NCBI RefSeq assembly: GCF_001690495.1
Contig: NZ_LZGS01000035.1
Span: forward strand, 372,001-436,000
DNA from: Gilliamella sp. App4-10
GTDB lineage: Bacteria; Pseudomonadota; Gammaproteobacteria; Enterobacterales; Orbaceae
Reading direction: 5' to 3'
Length of the DNA: 64,000 nt
In this document: piece by piece, positions 1 through 8,971 of the stretch
Position numbering within the stretch: position 1 is the first letter of the stretch
How the letters are laid out: every line of letters starts with the position of its first letter
Notes under the pieces: model-generated
What the model was told of the DNA's origin: nothing
Database searches by the model: none
The model's input: the letters and a program-made list of their open reading frames with translations, nothing else
Translations under genes and position numbers: made by a program

Positions 1-185
1 ACATATAATGCTTTTTTAACATTAAGTGGTAAGCTATCTATATGATATTCTAAAGCTTTGCCTCGAACACCTGCTCTTTTTCGTGCAATCCAATTTTCAG
101 CTCTTGCTTTTCGATTAACACCTTGTATCGTTGACGGCATCCCGGCAATACTTGATAGCTCTTTTGATGAGAACCACTCTTTCAT
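1..185 (-). CDS. Mu-type DNA-binding protein, N-terminal part (phage transposase A or repressor)
   Basis: The gene is cut by the left window edge; only 61 residues from the start codon at 185 are visible. It opens MKEWFSSKELSS, followed by a G-M-P-S-T..GV..(K/R)A...W segment, then R-A-G-V-R-G-K-A-L-E-Y and S-L-P-L-N-V-K-K-A-L. This is the winged-helix pattern shared by the N-termini of phage Mu transposase A and Mu repressor. The ending resembles MuA slightly more than the repressor. It is divergent from the Ner-like gene at 365, which is the arrangement of a Mu early control region. The rest of the protein is needed to choose between transposase and repressor. Confidence 0.6.
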   Translation of the reverse strand, partial: MKEWFSSKELSSIAGMPSTIQGVNRKARAENWIARKRAGVRGKALEYHIDSLPLNVKKALY

Positions 186-364
186 TTTCACTATCCCATT
201 TTAGCACAATTAAGAAAAAATTATAGAAATCAAAGAAACTTTGATACAATAAATAAGAAACATGTAATTATTAATAATTCAAGTTCAATTGCAAACTTAC
301 TCGTTTTAGTAACTTTAGAGCATAACATAGATATACAAGGTTATAAACTAAGAGGAAATAAAAA

Positions 365-628
365 ATGAAAAAAAAGTCTAATGATTGGCATCCAGCAGAC
401 ATTATCGCCGCCTTAAAAAAGAAAGGTACAACGCTTGCAAATCTATCTCGTCAATCAGGTTTAAGCTCATCAACACTTAGCAATGCATTAGTTCGTCCAT
501 GGACGAAAGGAGAGATCATTATTGCCAAAGCACTAAATCTAGAGCCTCACCAAATTTGGCCTAGTCGTTATATTAATTCGAGAACAAAGCAACCAATAAA
601 GCGTGTAATACGCCAGAGCAAAGAATAA
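365..628 (+). CDS. Ner/Nlp-family helix-turn-helix regulator
   Basis: An 87-residue protein with the Ner/SfsB (Nlp) layout: D-W-H-P-A-D-I-I-A-A-L near the start, a helix-turn-helix around residues 20-50 (T-L-A-N-L-S-R-Q-S-G-L-S-S-S-T-L), then L-N-L-E-P-H-Q-I-W-P-S-R-Y. Mu Ner represses the early promoter region; the chromosomal Nlp copies are poorly understood. AGAGGAAA lies just before the ATG. Its divergence from a Mu-type DNA-binding gene suggests a prophage control region. No transposase or B gene follows it on this strand. Confidence 0.75.
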   Translation: MKKKSNDWHPADIIAALKKKGTTLANLSRQSGLSSSTLSNALVRPWTKGEIIIAKALNLEPHQIWPSRYINSRTKQPIKRVIRQSKE

Positions 629-672
629 ATTTTAAAATAATCCGTAATAAAAAATCACTTTAAAATAACAAT

Positions 673-709
673 ATGGAAACATATAGAAACAAATAGTTTC
701 CATGTTTTT
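673..709 (+). terminator. Terminator after the Ner-like gene
   Basis: Arms ATGGAAAC (673-680) and GTTTCCAT (696-703) are perfect complements and are followed by G then TTTTT. An inner GAAAC/GTTTC pairing is an alternative fold. It would end the Ner-like transcript. Confidence 0.5.
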
Positions 710-840
710 AATATTAAAAATGCTTTTAGCTTGATTGAAAGTTACTTTATTTTTCAATAATAAAAATATTAGTTCATCTTGAACGTTGCCCAACATATGC
801 TATTATCTATAAAAAGTATTAACTAGCAGGCAACAATATA

Positions 841-1203
841 ATGAAAAATTTAAAAAAAGTTATTATCGCATTATTCCCAATGATAATATTATCAAGCTGC
901 TCACAAAAGAATTTTATAGAGCAAGGAACCCCACTAAACAAAGAAAAGGTAAGAAATATAGTTGAAGGTTCAACGACTGAATCACAAATGATTACCCTAT
1001 TTGGCGAACCAACAAACCGAAAAAAAATTAATTCAAATGAAAAACAATGGACATATAAATATATTAAAAAAAGTTCAACCAGTCATATAATTATCGGTGA
1101 AACACAATACAATATTATTGAAGGTACACTTGATGTTATCATTTCAAAAGGAGTAGTAACTTGGTTTAACTATGATGAGGAACACAAACAGAAAAAATGG
1201 TAG
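841..1203 (+). CDS. Small lipoprotein with a BamE/SmpA-like fold
   Basis: 120 residues. A basic hydrophobic signal ends in the lipobox L-S-S-C, with the lipidated Cys at residue 20, so the protein is probably membrane anchored. The segment T-T-E-S-Q-M-I-T-L-F-G-E-P (about residues 45-57) matches the start of BamE/OmlA-type domains, as does the following W-x-Y stretch. True BamE belongs to the outer-membrane protein assembly complex; this copy could be a paralogue with another role. It stands alone between the Ner-like gene and rnpB. Confidence 0.6.
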   Translation: MKNLKKVIIALFPMIILSSCSQKNFIEQGTPLNKEKVRNIVEGSTTESQMITLFGEPTNRKKINSNEKQWTYKYIKKSSTSHIIIGETQYNIIEGTLDVIISKGVVTWFNYDEEHKQKKW

Positions 1204-1344
1204 TTCAATGTATACGCTGTAATATAGCGCTATCATCATGCGGTGCCATTTAGATAATTTCTTTTATCCTATTAATTGATACTTTATTCCCTAGCAATTT
1301 TGCCCACATTTTTTTTATAAGTCTATTAAAAGAAAATACAATAC

Positions 1345-1372
1345 TGGACAAAATTATACATTACGTTATACT
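1345..1372 (+). promoter_or_regulatory. Sigma-70 promoter of rnpB
   Basis: TGGACA at 1345-1350, a 16-nt spacer, then TATACT at 1367-1372. This lies 8 nt before the RNA 5' end expected by alignment with E. coli rnpB. Confidence 0.6.
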
Positions 1373-1379
1373 CATCAGC

Positions 1380-1769
1380 GAAATTAACTAGACAATCGCT
1401 GCTTTGTTTTTGTTCTTTGTTCAAAGAGGACAGGCAAAGGGGAGGAAAGTCCGGGCTCCATAGGGCAGAGTGCCAGGTAACACCTGGGGGATTTTAGCGA
1501 GAGCTAAAATTTACGACTAGTGCAACAGAAAGTAAACCGCCGATGGCTTATTTTATAAGATCAGGTAAGGGTGAAAGGGTGTGGTAAGAGCACACCGCGC
1601 AACTGGTAACAGCTGTGGCATGGTAAACTCCACTCGGAGCAAGGTCAAATAGGGATTCATTAGCGCGGCCCGCGTTGAATCCGGGTAGACTGCTTGAGCT
1701 AATGCGTGAGTATTAGCCTAGAGGAATGATTGTCCACGACAGAACCCGGCTTATCGGTTAATTTCACTT
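1380..1769 (+). ncRNA. rnpB: RNase P RNA (bacterial class A)
   Basis: Catalytic RNA of ribonuclease P, which removes 5' leaders from precursor tRNAs. The universal blocks are present in order: GAGGAAAGTCCGGGCTCC (about 1441-1458), CATAGGGCAG, GTGCAACAGAAAG, AAACCGCCGATGGC, GGTAAGGGTGAAAGGGTG, GAGCAAGGTCAAATAGG and, near the 3' end, CCACGACAGAACCCGGCTTATCGG. The ends are placed by analogy with E. coli M1 RNA. The 3' end runs into the stop codon (1764-1766) of the convergent yqjA gene. Confidence 0.97.
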
Positions 1770-2477
1770 TTTACTTCTTATTTTTTTCTCATTGCTGTTT
1801 GATGCAGTTTTTGATGGCGTTTTATTATTGAATAAACGTTTAACTGATAGCAAAACTGAAAATATCAAACCTGACACCAATAAAAAGACAGGTATTAACA
1901 TTAGAAGAGACATTATCTGCTTTTCATATTCTTTAAAAATTGGTGATAACCCAAACAGATAACCTAATGTCACTATCAAGGAAATCCATAATGTCGCACT
2001 GATCAAATTATAAATATGGAATTTTCGGCTATGTAGCCCTGATAAACCTGCCATCATTGGTAATAATGTACGTACAAAAGCAATAAATCGACCAATAAAT
2101 AGTGCTTGTAATCCATACTTATGAAATAATACTTCAGATTTATGATGATATTTTTCCGGTATATTCGCCATCCAACCCTGTACAAGTTTGGTACTACCAA
2201 GCCACAGTCCTTGTGCATAACCTAACCAAGTACCTAAAGCTGCACCTACAATTAAAATAAGATTAATTAAACCAAAATGAAAAACATCAAGACTAATTAA
2301 AACCCCTGTTAAAAACAGTAAACTATCACCAGGTAAAAAAGCTGCTGGTAATACCCCATTTTCTAGAAGGATAATAACAAACAACATGCCATATAGTGTC
2401 CATAGCACATTAGGATTTGAAAGCGTTGCAATATCCAAATTAACAAACGCATGATAAAGTGTAATTATTGTTTCCAT
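1764..2477 (-). CDS. yqjA: DedA-family inner-membrane protein YqjA
   Basis: 237 residues, slightly longer than E. coli YqjA/YghB (about 220). It has the DedA signature L-L-E-N-G-V-L-P-A-A-F-L-P-G-D-S-L-L near residue 40, and a G-R-F-I-A-F-V-R-T-L-L-P segment near residue 130 holding the Arg residues needed for proton-coupled function. Several membrane helices and a basic C-terminus are visible. DedA proteins are osmosensitive membrane transporters; YqjA/YghB loss in E. coli disturbs division and pH tolerance, and recent work ties the family to undecaprenyl-phosphate recycling. YqjA and YghB cannot be separated with certainty here. Confidence 0.85.
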   Translation of the reverse strand: METIITLYHAFVNLDIATLSNPNVLWTLYGMLFVIILLENGVLPAAFLPGDSLLFLTGVLISLDVFHFGLINLILIVGAALGTWLGYAQGLWLGSTKLVQGWMANIPEKYHHKSEVLFHKYGLQALFIGRFIAFVRTLLPMMAGLSGLHSRKFHIYNLISATLWISLIVTLGYLFGLSPIFKEYEKQIMSLLMLIPVFLLVSGLIFSVLLSVKRLFNNKTPSKTASNSNEKKIRSKK

Positions 2478-2507
2478 CTATTCTTAAATCCCATTAATGT
2501 ATCGTTA

Positions 2508-3965
2508 TTAGTGGTTAATGGTACCACCAACTGTTAAATTGTTCACTTTCAAAGTGGGTTGACCAACCCCAACAGGCACACTCTGACCTGCTTTACCACA
2601 AATACCAACACCAGAATCTAGCTTAAGGTCATTTCCCACCATTGATACTTGTTGCATAGTTTCAATACCTGAACCGATTAGTGTTGCACCTTTTACCGGC
2701 GTTGTTATTTTACCTTTTTCAATCAAATAAGCCTCTGACGCCGAAAAAACAAACTTACCAGAAGTGATATCCACTTGCCCGCCAGCAAAATTAGGAGCAT
2801 AAAGTCCGTAATCAACACTGCTAATAATTTCGTCGAAAGAGGACTTCCCTGCTAACATATAAGTATTAGTCATTCTTGGCATAGGTAAACAGGTGTATCC
2901 TTCACGGCGCCCATTACCGGTTGAGTGCATGTTCATTAATTTGGCATTAAGTTTATCAAACATATATCCTTTTAGGATACCATTTTCAATGAGCACAGTT
3001 CTTTGACTTGGTGTGCCTTCATCATCGATTGAGATTGAACCACGCCGATTTTCAATCGTGCCATCATCGACAATAGTACAAACTTCTGAGGTGACTTGCT
3101 CTCCAATTTTTCCGGAAAATACTGAACTATTTTTACGGTTAAAATCACCCTCTAAACCATGTCCTACAGCTTCATGTAACAAAACACCTGGCCAACCAGC
3201 ACCTAAAACAACAGGCATTGTACCAGCAGGTGCAGCTTTAGCGGAAAGAGAAACGAGTGCCTGACGCACGGCTTCTCGAGTATAACTATCAGCATAACTT
3301 TCTGACGTTTTAGGGTTGATTGTTAAAAAATATTCATATCCAAATCGACCACCACCACCACTACTTCCTCGCTCACGTTTACCCTCTTTTTCAACCAGAA
3401 CTGAAACCGACAAACGAACCAAAGGGCGAATATCGGCACTTAATGTACCATCAGTAGCTGCAATTAAAATGTCTTCGTAACTACCCGTTAAGCTAGCTGA
3501 TACTTCAATAACGCTTGGGTCAATTGAGCGCGCTAACTTATCAACTTGCTGCAACAACGCAATTTTCTGCTCTTGAAAAAACGAATTAATCGGATTTATT
3601 GATGGATATATTGGTACTGTTTGAGTAGATTTAAATGGCGTCACCGCTATGGGGGTTTGTAGTTTAGTAATTGAATTTGCTGCTAATACACTTTGTTCCA
3701 AACGCGCTAATGAAAGCTGATCAGTATAGGCAAAGCCGGTTTTTTCACCCACAACAGCCCTAACACCAACGCCTTGATCACGATGGAACGAGGCATTTTT
3801 TATAATACCGTCCTCAAGTAACCAACTTTCATAATAACCAGATAAGAAATATAAATCACCAAAATCAATTCTCCTTGAACTCAGTATATCAAGCAAATGC
3901 AGAAGATCTTGTTGGCTTAGATTATTTGGATTGAGCAATCGTTCACTCACTTGAGTTAGTATCAT
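2508..3965 (-). CDS. tldD: Metalloprotease TldD
   Basis: 485 residues (E. coli 481). TldD with TldE/PmbA forms a heterodimeric zinc protease that degrades unfolded peptides and matures microcin B17 and CcdA. The zinc motif [12 protein letters not shown] is near residue 263, followed downstream by S-I-D-D-E-G-T-P and a glycine-rich C-terminal half. TAAGGAA precedes the ATG. It is the last gene of the leftward mre-rng-tldD block. In E. coli yhdP lies between rng and tldD; here only 138 bp separates them. tldE is not in the window. Confidence 0.95.
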   Translation of the reverse strand: MILTQVSERLLNPNNLSQQDLLHLLDILSSRRIDFGDLYFLSGYYESWLLEDGIIKNASFHRDQGVGVRAVVGEKTGFAYTDQLSLARLEQSVLAANSITKLQTPIAVTPFKSTQTVPIYPSINPINSFFQEQKIALLQQVDKLARSIDPSVIEVSASLTGSYEDILIAATDGTLSADIRPLVRLSVSVLVEKEGKRERGSSGGGGRFGYEYFLTINPKTSESYADSYTREAVRQALVSLSAKAAPAGTMPVVLGAGWPGVLLHEAVGHGLEGDFNRKNSSVFSGKIGEQVTSEVCTIVDDGTIENRRGSISIDDEGTPSQRTVLIENGILKGYMFDKLNAKLMNMHSTGNGRREGYTCLPMPRMTNTYMLAGKSSFDEIISSVDYGLYAPNFAGGQVDITSGKFVFSASEAYLIEKGKITTPVKGATLIGSGIETMQQVSMVGNDLKLDSGVGICGKAGQSVPVGVGQPTLKVNNLTVGGTINH

Positions 3966-4050
3966 AAGTTCCTTAAATTTTAATTGTGGATGCTAGCCTT
4001 CTTGATGATCGATTAAAAACTCGAACATAATGATTTTTTAGCTTTCATCA

Positions 4051-4090
4051 TTTTTATACTAAAACGCATAGTTTCCTGAAACTTTTTTAC
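4051..4090 (+). repeat. Dispersed ~40-bp repeat, copy 1
   Basis: It begins TTTTTATACTAAAACGCAT, then AGTTTCCTGAAAC and a T-run. Two other copies are at 58239-58269 (two substitutions over 31 nt) and 23017-23056 (first 19 nt identical). This copy lies in the tldD-rng spacer. GTTTC-CT-GAAAC inside it is a short palindrome. Confidence 0.55.
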
Positions 4091-4103
4091 AAAATAGTGT
4101 CCA

Positions 4104-5579
4104 TTACATTAACACTACATCGTATTGTTCTTGAATATAAAGTGGTTCAACTTTTACTTCAACACGTTTCCCCACAAACACCTCAACTTCAGCTAAAGCA
4201 TGAGACTCATCATTAGTTAAAGCATTAGCCACAGCGGCTGAGGCATAAACTAAAAAGTACTCTGAGTGATGGGCTTTATAAACACGAACTATTTCACGTA
4301 AAATTTCATTGCAAACTGTTTCTACCGATTTGACCATACCACGGCCTTTACATGCTGGACATTCTTCGCACAAAATATGCCCAATACTTTCGCGTGTTCG
4401 TTTGCGAGTCATTTCGACCAAACCTAAAGTCGAAAATAAATTAACAGTCGTTCTAGCTCTATCTTTAGATAAAGAATCTTGGAGCGATTGTAACACCCGC
4501 TCTCGATGCAATTCCTCTTGCATATCAATAAAGTCGATAATAATAATACCGCCTAAATTACGTAATCGTAACTGGCGAGCAATAGCAATAGTTGCTTCAA
4601 TATTAGTATTAAAAATCGTTTCTTCTAAATTTCGATGTCCAACAAATGCCCCGGTATTAATATCAATTGTTGTCATGGCTTCAGTTTGATCAATAATTAA
4701 ATATCCACCTGACTTCAATTTGACTTTACGATCTAATGCTCTTTGTATCTCGTTTTCAGTATCATAAAGATCGAAAATCGGTATATTACCACGATAATGT
4801 GATAATTTACTGGTCACTTCGGGCATAAATTCTTGCGTAAACTCAACCAATAAATCATAAGTTAGTTTCGAATCCACCAAGATTCGCTCTATGGGATCAC
4901 CAACAAAATCACGTAATACACGTTGTGATAATGCCAATTCACCATAAACTAGATTTTTACTTACCGGACGAGCCATACGTTCTTGAATTTTAGCCCAAAG
5001 TCGTTTTAAGAAATTGGCATCTTGCTCTAACTCATAAGCATTCGCACCTTCTGCTGCCGTTCTAACAATAAAACCACCTTCGGCTGTCACATATTGCTGA
5101 ACAATATTTTTTAACCTTTCCCGCTCTTGTTCGCTTTCTATACGCTGCGAAGTTGCCACATGTGCAGAATTTGGTCCAGGCATTAATACTAAATAACGTG
5201 ATGGCAAAGTAATATCGGTTGTAAGTCTAGCCCCTTTGGTTCCTAATGGATCTTTAACCACTTGCACCATTAAGTCCTGCCCTTGACGAACAAGTTCAGA
5301 GATATCTTTTACTTGAAATTGTTCTTGTTCAGTATCTGATACGCACTCAGTATGAGGCATAATATCTGATGCATGTAAGAAGGCCGCTTTCTCAAGCCCA
5401 ATATCTACAAAGGCAGCTTGCATTCCCGGTAAAATACGAATGACTTTGCCTTTATAGATATTTCCAACAATACCACGCCTAGATTCACGATCAACATGGA
5501 TTTCTTGCAAAACACCATCTTCAATATAAGCAACTCGAGTTTCAGATGGCGTTACATTCATTAATAATTCAACAGACAT
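4104..5579 (-). CDS. rng: Ribonuclease G
   Basis: 491 residues (E. coli 489). This endoribonuclease matures the 16S rRNA 5' end and degrades selected mRNAs. An N-terminal S1 domain starts at G-N-I-Y-K-G-K-V (about 39-46). Catalytic Mg-binding aspartates are in T-T-I-D-I-N-T-G (about 304) and I-I-I-D-F-I-D-M (about 347). The Zn-link cysteines are in C-E-E-C-P-A-C-K-G-R-G (about 404). It lacks the long C-terminal scaffold of RNase E. AAAAGGAAA precedes the start; it follows mreD by 11 bp, so it is probably cotranscribed. yhdE (maf), which separates mreD and rng in E. coli, is absent. Confidence 0.96.
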   Translation of the reverse strand: MSVELLMNVTPSETRVAYIEDGVLQEIHVDRESRRGIVGNIYKGKVIRILPGMQAAFVDIGLEKAAFLHASDIMPHTECVSDTEQEQFQVKDISELVRQGQDLMVQVVKDPLGTKGARLTTDITLPSRYLVLMPGPNSAHVATSQRIESEQERERLKNIVQQYVTAEGGFIVRTAAEGANAYELEQDANFLKRLWAKIQERMARPVSKNLVYGELALSQRVLRDFVGDPIERILVDSKLTYDLLVEFTQEFMPEVTSKLSHYRGNIPIFDLYDTENEIQRALDRKVKLKSGGYLIIDQTEAMTTIDINTGAFVGHRNLEETIFNTNIEATIAIARQLRLRNLGGIIIIDFIDMQEELHRERVLQSLQDSLSKDRARTTVNLFSTLGLVEMTRKRTRESIGHILCEECPACKGRGMVKSVETVCNEILREIVRVYKAHHSEYFLVYASAAVANALTNDESHALAEVEVFVGKRVEVKVEPLYIQEQYDVVLM

Positions 5580-5590
5580 AAGATTTCCTT

Positions 5591-6076
5591 TTAATTAATA
5601 GCAAAGCTTCGTCTTATGAGCCGCAAAAATAGATAGATGACAATCCATAATAAACCATCAATACAACTTGATAGCAAAATCAATGGTGATATCGTTATAG
5701 TATGATAAATACTGACTTGGAATAAAAATACCAGTAAATTATAACATATCGAAATCGCAAAGATGATAAACGACTGTTGCCATAACGCTAAATTACGTAT
5801 CAATTGGAAATTAAAAACAAGTAAATAAGCAATAAATGAATAAATAAAAGCATGGATCCCCAAGATTGAACCAGAACACAGATCCATCATCACGCCAAAT
5901 ACAAAAGCGGTACCAATTCCAACCCGATGAGGAAGCGCTATCAACCAATAAGCAAAAATAAGGATTAGCAAATGTGGTTTAAATACGTTATATGAAGGTG
6001 GCCAAGGAATAATTTGTAAACATAAGCCAATTAATAGTATTACCCAGATAATCAATATTCGATTACGGCTCCTCAT
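5591..6076 (-). CDS. mreD: Rod shape-determining protein MreD
   Basis: 161 residues, almost wholly hydrophobic with five or six membrane segments, matching E. coli MreD (162). The P-H-L-L-I-L-I-F-A-Y-W and G-F-(V)-M-D-L-C-S-G-S-I-L-G-x-H-A regions are typical. MreD works with MreC, RodA and PBP2 in the elongasome. The start overlaps the end of mreC by 14 nt, which implies translational coupling. Confidence 0.92.
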   Translation of the reverse strand: MRSRNRILIIWVILLIGLCLQIIPWPPSYNVFKPHLLILIFAYWLIALPHRVGIGTAFVFGVMMDLCSGSILGIHAFIYSFIAYLLVFNFQLIRNLALWQQSFIIFAISICYNLLVFLFQVSIYHTITISPLILLSSCIDGLLWIVIYLFLRLIRRSFAIN

Positions 6077-6905
6077 GTTTTACTCCCTGATTTCCCCACA
6101 ATAACAATAAATAACGTAAACTCTTCAGATCTGCTGTTGGTGTTGCTGAAATAATAGGGGTTGAATCAGTAATATCAAGTTTTACTGAACTGACTACGGC
6201 TACAGGATATCCTTCCGGAAAACGACCATCAAGTCCCGAAGTCACTAAAACATCACCGACTTTTATATCAACGTTACTAGGCATAAACTCTAATGTTAAA
6301 TCATTACTACAGCCATTCCCCACAGCAACCATGCCAATATCATTCCTTAGTACTTGTACTGGTATTGCATGTTGATAATCACACACTAAAATTGCACGGC
6401 TGGTTGATAGAGCGGTTTCATAAATTTGCCCTACTATTCCTTTTTCGTCAACTACAGGTTGCCCAACATAAACACCATCTTGCTTGCCTTTATTGACAAC
6501 AAATTGATATGCATAAGGATCTGTATCAGCAAGTAATACTTGCACAGCCATTTTGTGTTCATCATGCCTTAATGGGGAACCTAATAATTCGCGAAGTCTA
6601 GTGTTTTCATGTTTTAAATGCTCAAGCAATAATAGATCGTTTTTTTGTTGTAATAAGTCTGCATGCAATTTTGTATTTTCATTTATTAAAGTTTCTCGCG
6701 TTTTTGACATCTCGTAAAGAGAATCAAACGACGACTTTGGCGCATTCGAAACATAATATAGTGGAGAAATAATAGTATCTAAATAATAACGAATTTCTTT
6801 AAATGGACGATAATTGATATCTAATACAATTAGAGCAACGGCTAGCGCCAAAGAAGTAAATAATTGTACACTGAGAGGCGAACGCTTAGAAAAAAGTAAT
6901 TTCAT
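6063..6905 (-). CDS. mreC: Rod shape-determining protein MreC
   Basis: 280 residues: an N-terminal membrane helix (about 15-30), a coiled coil (about 65-105) and the beta-rich periplasmic domain with V-V-D-E-K-G-I-V-G-Q-I and V-T-S-G-L-D-G-R-F-P-E-G-Y-P. E. coli MreC is longer (367) because of a C-terminal tail that is absent here, as in many relatives. MreC bridges MreB/MreD to PBP2 in the periplasm. It follows mreB by 146 bp, which contains a GC-rich palindrome that may lower readthrough. Confidence 0.93.
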   Translation of the reverse strand: MKLLFSKRSPLSVQLFTSLALAVALIVLDINYRPFKEIRYYLDTIISPLYYVSNAPKSSFDSLYEMSKTRETLINENTKLHADLLQQKNDLLLLEHLKHENTRLRELLGSPLRHDEHKMAVQVLLADTDPYAYQFVVNKGKQDGVYVGQPVVDEKGIVGQIYETALSTSRAILVCDYQHAIPVQVLRNDIGMVAVGNGCSNDLTLEFMPSNVDIKVGDVLVTSGLDGRFPEGYPVAVVSSVKLDITDSTPIISATPTADLKSLRYLLLLWGNQGVKHEEP

Positions 6906-6961
6906 TGTCCAGTACTTACCTGTTTTATGTTTTAAGATCTAATTATTTCAAGAAATGAATT

Positions 6962-6979
6962 CGCCGACAATGTCGGCGG
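6962..6979 (-). other. GC-rich palindrome between mreB and mreC
   Basis: CGCCGACA at 6962-6969 and TGTCGGCG at 6971-6978, with a single central base. No T-run follows on either strand, so it is not a classical terminator. It could tune mreC relative to mreB. The arms resemble those of the hairpin after eda (11037-11057). Confidence 0.45.
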
Positions 6980-7051
6980 AAAATATGAAATGTTTACTTA
7001 ATAATCGCTTCATTATTATGAAACTAACTAACAAATAAAGGTAACTATTAT

Positions 7052-8128
<1,077 letters not shown>

Positions 8129-8237
8129 TTAAGTATATTTTAGTATTTAAAAACAAACCATGGAATCAAAAAAATATATTCTCCACTTTACCCAACTAAA
8201 TAGAATATTATTTAATCCTCTCAAACCATAGCCACTT

Positions 8238-8262
8238 CAATAGTAAATGAAGCTTACTATTG
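8238..8262. promoter_or_regulatory. Inverted repeat in the mreB/accB divergent region
   Basis: CAATAGTAA (8238-8246) and TTACTATTG (8254-8262), perfect 9-bp arms around a 7-nt loop. No T-run follows. It could be an operator for either divergent gene; there is no evidence for the binding protein. Confidence 0.35.
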
Positions 8263-8326
8263 TATCGCAATTATAAAATAATACCTAGAAAATAGTATAA
8301 CAAGTGTTTTATAAAGGAGATATATA

Positions 8327-8365
8327 ATGACAAATTCAGTTTTACAGTGTATTCTTTTGCGTTAA
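8327..8365 (+). CDS. Possible 12-residue leader peptide upstream of accB
   Basis: ATG at 8327 follows AAGGAGA by a good distance, the strongest ribosome-binding site in the region. It encodes MTNSVLQCILLR and a TAA stop. A perfect 11-bp hairpin (8380-8419) begins 14 nt after the stop and accB starts at 8473. That order of short ORF, hairpin, then biosynthetic gene is typical of leader-peptide control. I do not recognise the peptide, and short ORFs also arise by chance. Confidence 0.4.
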   Translation: MTNSVLQCILLR

Positions 8366-8379
8366 TGTTAAGTTACAAC

Positions 8380-8419
8380 CTTATTATTGGTCAAAAGAAC
8401 AGTTTTAGCCAATAATAAG
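8380..8419 (+). promoter_or_regulatory. Hairpin in the accB leader
   Basis: CTTATTATTGG (8380-8390) and CCAATAATAAG (8409-8419) are perfectly complementary over 11 bp with an 18-nt loop. No U-run follows, so it is more likely a regulatory structure or an operator than a terminator. Confidence 0.5.
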
Positions 8420-8472
8420 ATTACATTAAAATAATTAATTGTTACTTATATCAAATAAACACGGTGTAATTC

Positions 8473-8928
8473 ATGGATATACGCAAAATTAAAAAATTAA
8501 TTGAATTAGTTGAAGCGTCAGGTATTTCTGAACTTGAAATTTCTGAAGGAGAAGAGTCAGTTCGAATCAGTCGTTCTGTTCCTACTACAAACTATTCGGC
8601 GCCTGTACAAAATATTCAAATTCCTCAATCAGCTCCTGTTGTTGTGGCTCCAAGTGTTCAAACAGAAGTCGTGTCAAATACTGTTACAACTGATGGAACA
8701 ACAATTAAATCCCCAATGGTTGGAACTTTTTATCGTACACCAAGTCCAGAATCAAAAGCTTTTGTTGAAGTTGGTCAAACAGTAAATGTTGGCGATGTAC
8801 TTTGTATCGTTGAAGCGATGAAAATGATGAACCAAATCGAGTCAGAAAAAGCTGGTACAATAAAAGCCATCTTGGTTGAAAATGGTCAACCAGTTGAATT
8901 TGATCAGCCACTATTCATTATTGAATAA
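8473..8928 (+). CDS. accB: Biotin carboxyl carrier protein of acetyl-CoA carboxylase
   Basis: 151 residues (E. coli 156). It carries biotin between the carboxylase and transferase steps that make malonyl-CoA for fatty-acid synthesis. The N-terminus [14 protein letters not shown] is family-typical, then a Ser/Pro/Val-rich linker (about 35-75), and a biotinyl domain with E-A-M-K-M-M where Lys117 is biotinylated. accC follows 43 bp later. In E. coli AccB represses its own operon; the long structured leader here is consistent with special control. Confidence 0.97.
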   Translation: MDIRKIKKLIELVEASGISELEISEGEESVRISRSVPTTNYSAPVQNIQIPQSAPVVVAPSVQTEVVSNTVTTDGTTIKSPMVGTFYRTPSPESKAFVEVGQTVNVGDVLCIVEAMKMMNQIESEKAGTIKAILVENGQPVEFDQPLFIIE

Positions 8929-8971
8929 TCTGAATTTATTTATTATTGACTATACGATTAAGAGATTGAAT

